The position numbers and the translations under genes are program-made. A stretch of DNA of 58,500 nucleotides, from contig CM022672.1 of assembly GCA_012295275.1 (NCBI GenBank), positions 26,053,430 to 26,111,929 on the forward strand, in the 5' to 3' direction. Shown here piece after piece: positions 35,879 through 48,023 of this stretch. Position 1 is the first letter of the stretch. Every line of letters begins with the position of its first letter. The DNA comes from Chrysomallon squamiferum. Lineage: Eukaryota > Mollusca > Gastropoda > Neomphalida > Peltospiridae. The notes under the pieces are model-generated. The model did not search any database. It saw only the letters and a list, made by a program, of their open reading frames with translations, and was not told where the DNA came from.

Positions 35879-35916
35879 TTTACATGAAGTTACTATATAT
35901 ATATATATATACATCC

Positions 35917-35951
<35 letters not shown>
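35703..35951. repeat. (TTTA)n and (TA)n microsatellites
   Basis: TTTA repeats followed by T-rich sequence and two long TA tracts, in the 3' flank of the orphan pair. Confidence 0.9.
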
Positions 35952-35957
<6 letters not shown>

Positions 35958-36261
35958 AAATCTATTTTGTTTTTCTGGTTTATTATATATTTGTTTTATG
36001 GGGGGGGCAATGACTCCTAAATGTTAGATATGAAATTAAACTTCAGAAAGTGAAAAATAAAATAATAATTTGTAATTTACTGGTCCAAACACTTTAACAA
36101 AATAAACCAACTGTCAGACCAAACTTATTAACATGACTCGTTTCATAATGAACTGACTTCATAATGTATTTTCTACTATTAATGTCTAACATTTGTAATT
36201 TTGCCGACCTATGTTAAGGGGAAAAAAAATATATAAATAAAAATATTAATAATAATAACAG

Positions 36262-36444
36262 CCCAGTAATCTAGATGACACAGTGACACTACTAAAGGTT
36301 TTAATTTCATTTATCTCAGCTTGGATAAGTCTTGCTCTGAATTCAGAGGACTCGACTTTTGCTTTCACACAGAACAACAACTACTTTCCAGTGTCTTGTA
36401 ACCTTGGTGATTCGGGAGCCGCAGTTATTAGTTTTCCTAAATAA
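36262..36444 (+). pseudogene. Chimeric remnant 3: array leader fused to end of exon 18
   Basis: Third copy of the leader/exon 18 fusion. The coding tail ends early (SFPK then TAA at 36442-36444) and has further substitutions (TFAFTQNNN), making it the most decayed of the three. Confidence 0.8.
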
Positions 36445-36582
36445 AAATGTGATATGAGAGTTTTTTACAATACATATTAGTACATGTAACTGATCAGTAC
36501 GAAATAAATGTCTACGTTCTATATTAAATAAAAACGAATATAACTTCTGAAATTTTACAATATTTGCTGTAAAGTGTAAGAT

Positions 36583-37035
<453 letters not shown>

Positions 37036-37344
37036 ATATATATATTTTATATTTTTTTATTTTATTTATTTTGCTTGTGTTATCGTCATTATTATCTTTT
37101 GTTTGGTTGGTTTGTTTTGTGGAAGGGTCTTTGACTACTAAATGTTAGCTATGCAAATAAAATTATAATTTGTAATTTACTGGTCCAAAAACTCTGACAA
37201 AATAAATTATTATTAACACGACTCGTTTCATAATGAACTGACTACATAACGCAAATCACTGAAGTTTGCGATTTTACCGACATTATATTAAGGCTAAAAA
37301 ATAAAAAAAATAAAAAAGAAAAACGAAAAGAAAAGAAAAAACAG

Positions 37345-37446
37345 CCCACTAATCTAGATGCCACAGTGACACAGTGACATTTATCTCAGCTTGGATCACT
37401 CTTGCTCTGAGTTTAGTTCTCATCTTGGCTGTGTTTACTGGTCTAG
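37345..37446 (+). promoter_or_regulatory. Conserved 5' leader / core promoter module of array copy D
   Basis: Same module, but the AT-rich centre is shortened: between the GTGACACAGTGACA repeats and TTTATCTCAGCTTGG the bases around ATTAAAGATTTTAACC are missing. If that segment is the core promoter, copy D may be weakly transcribed. Confidence 0.5.
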
Positions 37447-40400
37447 ATGTCTAACACAAAGTTTTTGTCAGCTCTACCTATACTCGTTTTATTGGGAAGT
37501 AAGATTTTACTCAATTATAATTCAATTTATTATTTCATTCATTTTTTTATATCTGATGAACATGAATTTAAATGTATATGTACTGGTAGACGTTACGCCA
37601 TCATAAAATCAGGTTAGAATTGAAAATTATACAAATGGAAAATTAGTTTACTTCTTTTGCTTATGTAAATATAGTTAAATTGACAGGTTAAAAGATTATA
37701 ATAATAATAATAATTTTAGTATTCAGTTTTCAATATAAGGTGCAGAATCTAGTATTTATACCTTACTTGTCTGATAAACCTAGCGGCATGCCTGTCACGT
37801 TTTTCATACACACCACTGTATAAAACCTACCTAATTGGTTTTTTTCCCCGATTTTATTTATTTATTTATTTATTTATTTATTTTTTATTTATTTTCTATT
37901 TATTCATTGCCTACTTAGTATATTAAAAATAATTTCACAGCATTAGAAATATTCGGTTTAATTAACATTCGTTACGCTGACTGTTATCATTTCGCCAAAT
38001 TGTTTGTTGATCCTGTATTTATGTACTTCATCAGAGCTGTATAAAGACAAGCACTTTATTTTAATTGATCTTAGCGGGTTTTGGTTACGACGGAAAAAAC
38101 GCATTTGATATCAACATTTCAACAGACGGATCCTATGACATCCTCGTACACAAGGTCACGTGGTTACGAAGTGCTCCTACGTTCTTCACGGTGAATGGCA
38201 AGATTTACTCTCTTGGAGACAAATCACTAAAAATCAGGTAATTTTCAAATTAAATGTCGATAAATACTTGGAAGATTCACTAAGATATTCTCAAAAGGCA
38301 GGCACAGAGACAGAATGACAGACAATAGACAGTTAATAAACACAGACATACAAACAGAGAGATGGATATGAGACAGACAGGCAGATATCCTAATAAAACA
38401 GAAAATATACAATTAAATCTTCAGAAAATCAAAATAGTGAAAATAATATCTATTCCAAAAATGTAATTTATTATTACTGATGTCGTTGTTGATGATGTTT
38501 GTTGTTGTTTCTGAAGACGAGTGGTGGCGAGTAGCGGGACAGACAAGTTAGGTCAGTGGCAGGATCTCTGTACTTACTTCACAGCAGATCAAACAAACAT
38601 CACAGGATGTATCAGAACATACCCAGTCAACCCACACTTACCTGTCGTAATCTTTAAACAGGTAACGTAGACCAGTCTACATTCATCCTTACACTTTGTA
38701 ATTAGTTACACCCACATTTAAATTAAATAATAAACATTATAAAGACTGAGTAATTTTCTAGATTATTTGTTTAGTAAATACACTGCCTTTGATTAATTAG
38801 TCATTAGGCTTTGAGATGAGCCACGTAAATATTAAGGAGGCCAGAATTCATGAATAACTGAGAAATCAACAGTATATTGTCACATAATAAAATCAGAGTC
38901 GTTTATTTTGTTTTCTTTTTCATACATTTTAGTTTTTTGACGACGGTGTGACTGGTGCCAGCTCAAAAATCCAAAAGAGTGTCGTGTCAGGTTTTCCCTC
39001 ATTCAAAGAAACCAGTACGTCTGCTTCTCTCGGTTTCTTCTCATTTGGAGATGATATGTTTGGAGGAACGGGTTTAAAATATGGCAGGTGAAAATAGAAA
39101 GTATAGATTTTTATGATTTTTTTCTTACATTTTATTATTAGCAAAGATTAGACTTAATAATATGAATCAAATGTAATGTTCGTAATATATTTAGGTGATT
39201 TTATTTTTTACATCATTATTTTTTAATAATCGGCATTAGGATATAATCGGAGCCACAGATTATTATAAAAAGTTGTCTGGTCATTGTTGTTGATTTATTT
39301 ATTTGGGTAGTCAGACATAAAATAAAATCCTTTCATTAGTTTTGAGCAGGTTCCACATTTATCACTGATAAACGTTTATTATTTAAAATACTTCTTTCAT
39401 TTGGATTCTTCTTGTTCTTCCTCGCAGATGGCCGTCAGAAAACTCTAATATTAACAGTGGAATTGAAGGAGGACCTCTGGTTTTGTTTGACACCAGCGGC
39501 AACGTCATAATAACAGCTCCATTCTCCGAGTTCATGGCGGCCAGTCTGTATAGAGATGTCGACAGTTCCAAAGTGAGCTGGGGAATAATGGGCGGTGTGG
39601 ATCAGATACCAAAAGGATATTTGTATCAGACGATTATTTTTTATGGCGGTTAAGGAATCAATAAGGTAATAATTAAACAAACAAACAAACAAACAAAAAA
39701 GCACAATGAAATAATATATGATTTATATAAATATATATAAAAATAATTTGTATCTAACTCTGTTAATGGGAATTTAGTAAGAAGAAAAAAAACATCTGAT
39801 TATACAATAATTTTACTTATCCTTTATTAAAATATGTTAAATGGAAAAACGTTGTTAATAATATAATTTATAAATTCATTGCCTATTGAAAAGATCGAAA
39901 TTCAGTATTTCATCAACTTGTGGAACTTTATGGAAGTTTTATTATTGAGTTGAAATGTTTTTATATTTAGATAAAATAAAGAGTTCAGTTTAACTTCAGA
40001 CTCACTGAAGTAACTGAGTGTTATTTTCAGGCAATGTCAGACTGGGGAAATCTGATGAGAAAGTTTTATAACAAAAATCAAGTCTACAGGGACTCAGATC
40101 TCACACTCGTTTATCTAGGATACTGGACGGATCAAGGTATACTAATATTCCGTCAAATACTTAAATATAATTAGAAATATCTGTAGTAGCAGCAATAGAA
40201 CTAAAGTAGTAACAGCTTTTTATAATAGATGTAACAGTTTCTAAAAGTAGTAACAGTTTTTAATAGTAGCATCTGTAGCAGCAATAGTAGTAATAACTGT
40301 AGTTGTAGAATTAGTAACAGTAGACGTAATGCAGTTCTGGTCGGAGTGTTTATAATAATAGTTATTGTAATAGCAACAAAATAGTACTAGTGTGAGTAAT

Positions 40401-41677
40401 AATAATAACAGTAACCGTAGCGTAAACTGTAATGAGTATAACTGAGATGTATTATTGTTGACATATTTTTACAGGCGCTTACTATTATTACAACACGGAA
40501 CCCAACAAGACGTATGAAAGGACAATACTGGATATAAGAGATTATGCTAAAATATCAAAAATACCTTACAGGTAAAATAAAGTATTTACTCAGATTTTTT
40601 ATTTTTTATTATTTTTTAATAATAAGATCACTGGGATTGGCATTATTGATATACGCTTTTCACCTCTTATCAGAAAACTCCGAAATGTTTTTATCAAACG
40701 ACCGCGGTTGTGATACCTTAATGTTTTAATGATTATTACAATATACACTCATTCTCTTCATACCAAATTAATACATACAGCTATCTGTTTCTATAAACTT
40801 AATCCCATCCTCAAACTTCTCATCACAAATAATTATAAGAAACAGAAAAGAATCAGACATTTATTGCTTACAGCAAGAATTCAGATAATAGCTAGAGGGT
40901 ATGAAAAGTAAACCTTTCTAATTCAGATATGTTCAGTATGACTCGTGGTGGTATTTCAAGGGACCTGAAGGAGGTGTAAAAACCTGGACACCAATGCCGG
41001 ATCTGATTCCTGACGGTTTTCAGTGAGTTAATTGTTGTTTTAACATAAATATAACATTAATTTTCCATTAAGTAGTTCGCGCACGCACACACACACACGA
41101 ACACATGTACACACACACACACACACAGACAGATATACACACATTCATACACACCACCAACAACAAAATACTTCTTGTTTTTTTTTGTGTCTATAGGTAC
41201 CGATAGTGCTGTTGCGGCAATAATTGTTATGGTAATCGTTATGGCAGTAGCAGAAATAGAAGTAGTAGACGTAGTAGTTGTAGGTGTTTTTGTTGTAATA
41301 TTAGTAATAGCGGGTTGTTACTGAATGTCTCTGTATATATATTTCAGAAAAGTATATGATAAAACAGGCTGGCCCGTTCAGCACATAATCGATGGTGGTA
41401 AGTGATTTTTATCTGTTTGTTGATTTATAATAACTAAATAATAATAAGCATCATTTCAAAATATATCTATATTTTCATATATGTAACTTATAATATTAAA
41501 AGAGTGAAAATAAAAGAAACTAGCTTTGTTGGATAAATGGGAGTTTTCTTTTTGTGAGGAAGGGATATTTTTTCTTTTTTGTGGGGCTGGTTTGAGTGGG
41601 TTTGTTTTTGGTATGTATACGTTTTCATTTTGTTATGATATTTGTTGCTGTTTCTTATTATTATTGTTGCTGCTGCT

Positions 41678-41687
41678 ATGTTTGTTT

Positions 41688-41723
<36 letters not shown>
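41678..41723. repeat. Poly-T tract before exon 10 of copy D
   Basis: Long T run (TTTGG then about 30 T) making an exaggerated pyrimidine tract before the TATAG acceptor. Confidence 0.85.
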
Positions 41724-41724
<1 letters not shown>

Positions 41725-41984
41725 TATAGGTCTCCACAAACGACGTATGCAAAGAAAAATGGCGGAATGTTTGATTTTATTGTAGAAAGAAAGAAAGCCA
41801 TTCCAGTCGAAGAGGCTAGATTCTGAAATTATTATTATTATTATTTATTATTATTATTATTATTATTATTTTTTATTATTATTATTATTATTATCTTTTT
41901 TTACGAACTGTTTTTATTCCTTTTTATTCATGAAATATATATATAAAAAAATATATTTATTTCTATTTCTATTTCAGTACATTA

Positions 41985-42017
<33 letters not shown>

Positions 42018-43206
42018 TAAAAATTACAATAACAGTTTGCTAATAGTTATCACATAATATTTGTATTTTGTTATTTATTTTTCAGGCATTTTGGGACTAT
42101 TTATTTGATAGTTCCCGAAAATGGGGATTGGTAACATACGAACAGGTAAATAAACAAATATATGTTTTCATGGTTAATTTTCCCAAATGCGGTAACAAAA
42201 TATTCTATATATTATCCATCCCCAATAGCAAACGTTTTGAACAGACTGAAAGTCAAAAGTGGATAGAGCACATTCTCGATGCACGATTAACAGTGTCTTC
42301 TCGATCCGCCCTTTCTAATATTTCTGATTCCAAGCAGTATTCACGACTGGACTATTAAAGATCATTGATATTATTTACTCCGTCATTCATTGGTTTTTTT
42401 TTTTTCTAGGATTGGTTAGACATAGAATTTGAGGGTCTCAATGCCACATTAACAGATATTCATCTAGGCAGAACCTGGCTCTTACAAATGGGCCGTGCTG
42501 CAAGGAAGAACGGTTTGACAATTCAGTACTGCATGTCTTTATCACGTCATGCCATGCAAAGTCTCGAGATTCCCGCCGTTACGCAGGTAAGTAAACGTGT
42601 CAGTGATTGGTCGATATTTATCATAGGTTGTCCAGTAGAATTAATTCTCATAGAATAATATATTAATTTAGTTTTACTTCCAGCCGAACTATTTACAAAA
42701 ATCGATTATGGTGACGAGAATAATTCAGGGAATATAATAAACTATTTGATAAGAAGGCATTTTGACAATATCGCGTAACAAGTAACGAAAAATAAGCTTT
42801 ATATTATTTACTTTAAAAGTTAATATCAGAAATATTTCTTCCTGTAGGCACGTGTTAGTGATGACTACAGAGCAGGTGGTGAACAGTGGAGGATTGGCGT
42901 GACTTCGATGTTTGCTGAAGCAATGGGAATAGCTCCTTTTAAAGACACTTTCTGGACCACAAAGGACCAACCTGGAAACAAATACCGTAATAAACTTATA
43001 CTTATTTATATAAAAACATTTTTATTATATTTTTTTTTTTTTTTGTGCGTGTGTTTGTGTTTCCAATTTTTAATTATATTATGTTATTTTATATTATATT
43101 TTTATATGTTTATTATTTTTTTTTTTTAAATGTTTAATTTTATAATTTAATTACAATTTATTTTTCTTTGTCTCTTTTATTTCGTGAGTATTTTTTAAAA
43201 TAGTAC

Positions 43207-43249
<43 letters not shown>

Positions 43250-44023
43250 CTAAGGACGGAAGGAGCCGAATTCGGAACTGCAAGTTACCGTAGCAACGCT
43301 CAGTACGGGTCCTGTTGGTCCTAGTGATATGATTGGTCATACTAATATCTCGCTACTAATGACGTAAGTTCTATTATTTAAGTGTTTATATCATAGCTTA
43401 ATAACTAGTAACAAAATTCTATATTTATATTTAGATCATTTTAACTAATTTACTAATTCACTATAATTTAAAATAGGGAAGGAGAGAAAAAAAAAAAACT
43501 GTTTAAATGAGTCTTTACCTTGGAAAGGATTGTCTTGACAAGTTTAAAACTGTAACATACAAAAGCGTCACCAAACGGAAACAGCAGTTGAACTATATTT
43601 GAACACTTTTTATTAGCCTCTTCGTGTTCTTTTCCTTTTACAGCACATGTAAGACGACCCTTAAAAAAAAAAAGATGTTATGTTATAATTTCAGTGATAA
43701 ACACAACACTGAATTATCAAATAACTGTCAGTATTAAATAATATTTTCTAAAAACAGATGTTGCAATGCGGATGGAATGATTCTGAAACCTTCAAAGCCT
43801 GCAATGGCTATTGATAGTCAAATAATTGAGGTAAGTTTTCCAACATCGTCTTTGACGTTTATGCAAAATATTTTAGACATATCTTACATTAACCATTGTG
43901 TCTGCCTTTAAAAATTATAACAGCAGTGCGGTTTTAGAAAATTAAAATTAACTGGAATATTTTTAGTGCTTCTTTAAGACTGATTAAACAAATATTATCT
44001 GAATATTTTTTATTTAATTAATA

Positions 44024-44820
44024 TACCGTATATACTTGTGTACAAGGCGACCTTATGTATAAGTCGATGTGTATTTTAAGACCAAAAATTGCGTCATTTT
44101 AGGTATTACTTGTATATAAGTCGACTGTAGATTCCAGGCACCGTCACTATTTTTAGACCAGTGTGACAGTGCCATGAAGGCCTACATTGTACGCCTACTG
44201 TAATATACCTTGCACGAGCTGTAACTTGCACGAACGTACCATAATAACGTAAATGCATGTATTACACGAGCTATAGCCTATATGTATCATAAATAGTATC
44301 TCTTTAATGTAATAGGTCTAACATGGAGACCTAACTTACCGTTATATTTAGTCGATTTGACGGTAGTGGATATTAATGACGATTGCAATATTATTTCACC
44401 AAATTCTTTACAATTACACAAGTGAGTTTTGTTTATGAAATTAGGACCGATATTTAGTGCAATTTGGCAGAGAAGTCTGCATTCCTAGATCATTGCAAGA
44501 CGCCGTAAGGCATAACGCCGTACTGACGTTTTTCTCGCTTTAAAATGTATTTTTATGTCATTAAACGGAAGAATAACATGTTTTACATTCATATTTGGTT
44601 TATTTATTTAATTTTCCAAAAATTTTTATACGATAAAATTATATTTGTGAAAAGCTGAAAGACCGCGATTATTTTAGATGCATCCAGTAGCAAAAAATAG
44701 TCAAAATGGCGACTCTTCAGCAACAGCTACAAAAGCATTACCTATGTATAAGTCGACCCCCAAAATATTACCTTAATATAGTCTCCCAAAAATTCGACTT
44801 ATACACAAGTATATACGGTA
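44024..44820. mobile_element. MITE-like DNA transposon with TACCGTATATACTTGTGTA ends, intron 15 of copy D
   Basis: The left end TACCGTATATACTTGTGTA and the reverse complement of the right end are identical for 19 bases and continue imperfectly (TATAAGTCGA type). Subterminal TGTATAAGTCGA motifs repeat inside both ends. The flanking intron is continuous in copy C (AATTAATATGCATG), so about 0.8 kb was inserted at a TA, consistent with Tc1/mariner-superfamily targeting. No transposase frame was found, so it is non-autonomous. Confidence 0.75.
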
Positions 44821-45876
44821 CATGCATTATTGTTGCTTTTAAGTCTGCCTTCAAGGACGGTTCAGGACCTAAAGGAGAAGTGTACACAACTTACAGCAGG
44901 ATAGGAAACTACGTGTTTGGTATTATTCTTGGTGTCGCGCTAGCAGACGATTACAATCTCACTCCTCTAAAAGCTGGCTTCAGTTTCGTAAGATATATTT
45001 GTTTTTAAATAACTTTTTTTTTTTTTTTTAACTTTTGTTCACTTTATTAAATAATAAAAATGTTTGTTTGTCGGTTGTTTTTTTTTTTTTTTTTTTTCTT
45101 ATTTAATTAGTAAATCACTTTCACAGCTTTCTTTTGAAATATTCATAAAAGATACAACATCATGATTAGACAAAAGAACAAAGAATTGAAATTGAAACAA
45201 ATATACTAGTGACTCGAAAATATGCATAGTAAATTTCTCCTAGTAATATATTTATTTTCATAATATTGTATTATTCACAATTTTTATTCAAACTTTTGGT
45301 TTTAGTTCCAACCAGATGTAGTTTTTGAAAGATCCAGAAGCCACGGAACACAACTAATGAAGTTTGGTGATGATTTTCCTCTCAAGTTGACCTCGTCCTG
45401 TGCTAGAGATAACATCTGTCTTTACTACACCAGTCCACCTTTAATACTGAGGTATAACTTTAATAGCGTGGCAGTAAATTATCTTATCTTTTCAACTTGT
45501 TACTTTTTTTTTCTGATTACACAAAAATACATTATTATTATTTTATCTCTTTTTTTTTTCTCTTTTTTTCACACATTTCTTTACAGTTCGAGTGGAAGTA
45601 AAATATACATTTACGGAGAGGAAAATAAAGTGGTTCCAGTTTCACCACAAAGAGTAACATCTATATCTGTAGGAAGTGACGTGCAGGTGACAGTGAAGGG
45701 AGCCATCAACGAGGACGTCACTTTTGCCTTCATACAAAACAACAACTACTTCCCAGTGTCATGTAACCTTGGTGATTCGGGAACCGCCATTATTAGTTTT
45801 CCTAAACAAACTTGTCATAATATGTGATATGAGAGTCTTTACAATACATACTAGTACATGAAGCTGATCAGTACGA

Positions 45877-45882
45877 AATAAA
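45877..45882 (+). promoter_or_regulatory. Poly(A) signal AATAAA, copy D
   Basis: Canonical AATAAA 50 bases after the stop of exon 18, same context as copies A and B. Confidence 0.7.
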
Positions 45883-46292
45883 CGTCTACTATATTTAAAT
45901 AAAAACGTATTTAGCATCTTCAATTCGAAGTAATATTTACTGTAAAATGTAAGATTTAAATGTGTCTACTTTAGAATTATAACAATTAATGAAGAATAAA
46001 AAAAATATGATATCAAAGCTATGTTTTCGTTTATGGTTTTATTATTTTTATTATATTGTTTGAGGATTGTTCTTCGTTTTTTTTTTTTTTTTGTGTGTGT
46101 GTTTTTTGGGGGGCGTTGTTTTGTTCTTTTACTTTTTATTCATTTATTTAGCCTTGCTGACTGTTTTAGTATTTAATGTTAGATAAAAATAAACACTTAA
46201 TAAAGGAAAAACGAAATAATAATTTATAATTTACTGTCGAAACAAACCAATCGTCAAAACAAACTTATTATTAATTCGTATTATTATTTGTT

Positions 46293-46597
46293 TTAGAGTT
46301 TTTGAATATTCGACCTCCATTTTGTTGATTTTGCTCTGATTGCGTGCACGCTCCACTGGTGACGAGCCAGTGCGTCCGACCGCGTGTAACTCTGCTGACA
46401 TCCAGTCATGTTACACACGTGTACTTTCTTCTCAGTGGTCTTCAGATGTGTTTTCTCGTGCTGAAACCAGTAATAATAATAGTAGTAGTAGTAGTAGTAA
46501 TAATAATAATAATAGTAATAATAACAATGATAATAATAATAATAATAATGGTGTAATACTAAATTACTAACTTAAAGCAGACTTACAACACCGTGGG

Positions 46598-46670
<73 letters not shown>

Positions 46671-48023
46671 TCAAATAACTAATTTTATTTGAAGAAAAAA
46701 AAGAAGATATTTATCTAAGAAAAAAAAAAGAAAAAAAAATCGTTCCTGTTTAATACTATCTTGCAAATCTCTTATCTAAAAATTCCTCCTGTGTATAGTC
46801 AGGAACGATTATAATCACTGTGTTATGTGGTAAAGTGAATATTACATAAAAATTACCTTACTGAGATGATCTTTTCTACCAAAAGACTTGGCACACACGA
46901 CACACTGGTGTGGTTTGAGTCCAATGTGTATTCTTTTGTGTCTTGTGAGTTCCTCGTTTCTGGCGAAAGATCTTTTACATTGTTCGAAATCACACACGAA
47001 CGGTTTCTCGCCTGCAATGATTACATTGTTTTAAATCTGAGCAAAAGTTTATGGTTATTATTCATGCATATACAGATGAAAATAAGCATACTAAGTCAGA
47101 CACTCACACACATACACACATAACAGCAGTAGCAGACGAAACAGTTCCAATATAAACTGTAATACATATATTATTACTATCTTATCTATCACAAAGTTAA
47201 AATGATTACCTGTATGGATTCTCATATGACCTTTCAACTGTCCATTGTTAGCGCAACAAAAATTGCAATGTGGACATTTATATTTTCTTTTCTTTTTCTC
47301 TTCATTTGTCCTAGGATTCACAGACAGCGTCACTGGGACTTCACTTTTAAATAATTTTAAATAAGAGTTACATAAATGTCCCAGACTTCCTTGAACATAG
47401 CGATCAGTAGGCAACTCAGAGTTTGCGGAAAAAGTCATCGTATTATCGCTGTTTTCGGAAATATTTCCATTATTATCTGAACATCCAAACTGCGTTTCAA
47501 GAAAAAATCGCATATTCGCACTGTCAGTACTTGAATTTAGTAGTACATTGCTTTCGTCTGGGTGACCAAAACTCAGATTCGCTTCATTACTGACCCGATT
47601 CATTAATCCTGTCATGTGATGCGTATCTGCTGGATGTTTATTAGCAGCAGGTATCATTCTTCGAAATTCACCAGAATCTCCTTCATTCTGTATGGGCATC
47701 CTTTCAGCTAAACTGTTACCTTCAGCTCCATCAAATGGTGGGCACTGATACAACAGCACGGGAGTGAACATTTTGGGATATAACGACGGCGTGTTGAAGC
47801 GCAAATAGTCGAAAACTCGAAAATCTGTCTTTGGTAACTGACACGGTGATGGTCTGGGATTCCATAACGAAGATGAACTATCGTCCACACACCATGTACA
47901 CCTGCACGTGAAGTCTACAAGAGCTGACGACGTTACACCTTTCATCTGAGAGAAGCTGAACATATCCGAAGATAAAGAACCCTGCCTGAATATTTCGCTG
48001 ACGAGTTGATTTCTTTGGTACAT
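46293..48023 (-). CDS. C2H2 zinc-finger protein with four fingers (EGR/WT1-like)
   Basis: Three exons, 48023-47210, 47011-46857 and 46460-46293, join in phase to a 378-residue protein; donors are ACAG|GTAATC and AAG|GTAATT. Residues 1-240 are low in recognisable structure, rich in Ser/Asn/Pro, and could be activation or repression sequence. A basic stretch (EEKKKRKYK) at about 241-249 may be a nuclear localisation signal. Fingers: C250-H270 (C-x2-C), C278-H300 (C-x4-C, NEELTRHKRIH), C308-H328 (RKDHLSKHEKTH) and C339-H362 (C-x4-C, RSDALARHQWSVH). Linkers are TGEKPF and IGLKPHQ, then a non-canonical LKTTEKKVHV. Fingers 2-3 resemble EGR/WT1/KLF-type DNA-binding fingers, so a nuclear sequence-specific regulator is likely. 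Orthology cannot be settled by eye. Finger 1 has unusual extra cysteines (NFCCANN). Confidence 0.8.
46596..46666. repeat. (AC)n(TC)n microsatellite, intron 2 of the zinc-finger gene
   Basis: AC repeat followed by TC repeat. An AGT/AAT tract at 46473-46548 directly precedes it on the plus strand. Confidence 0.95.

Larger units (their letters stand above)
37447..45827 (+). pseudogene. Array copy D: GH27/36-like gene with two disabling lesions
   Basis: All 18 exons and their splice sites are present: 37447-37498, 38075-38237, 38517-38661, 38933-39087, 39428-39665, 40031-40136, 40475-40571, 40927-41022, 41348-41397, 41730-41814, 42086-42145, 42410-42586, 42848-42986, 43255-43363, 43758-43830, 44844-44987, 45306-45451, 45587-45827. 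Exon 5 has GGT-TAA-GGA at 39649-39657 where the others have GGT-GAT-GGA, an in-frame stop about 245 residues in. Exon 9 is 50 rather than 51 bases (GGCCCGTTC against GGCCAGCTTC), a frameshift. The rest is still close to B and C (RVSDDY and YEQDWL present), so inactivation is recent. Readthrough or an assembly error are alternatives, but two independent lesions favour a pseudogene. Intron 10 begins GC; intron 15 carries a MITE. Confidence 0.8.

Noticed and set aside
33572-36444. Repeated spaced blocks between C and D considered as a CRISPR-like or satellite array
   Set aside because: The blocks are fragments of the neighbouring gene family with its 3' flank, and the genome is animal.
46340-46570. 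Plus-strand Ser/Asn-repeat frames over 46340-46570
   Set aside because: Antisense to the last zinc-finger exon and continuing into an AGT/AAT microsatellite.
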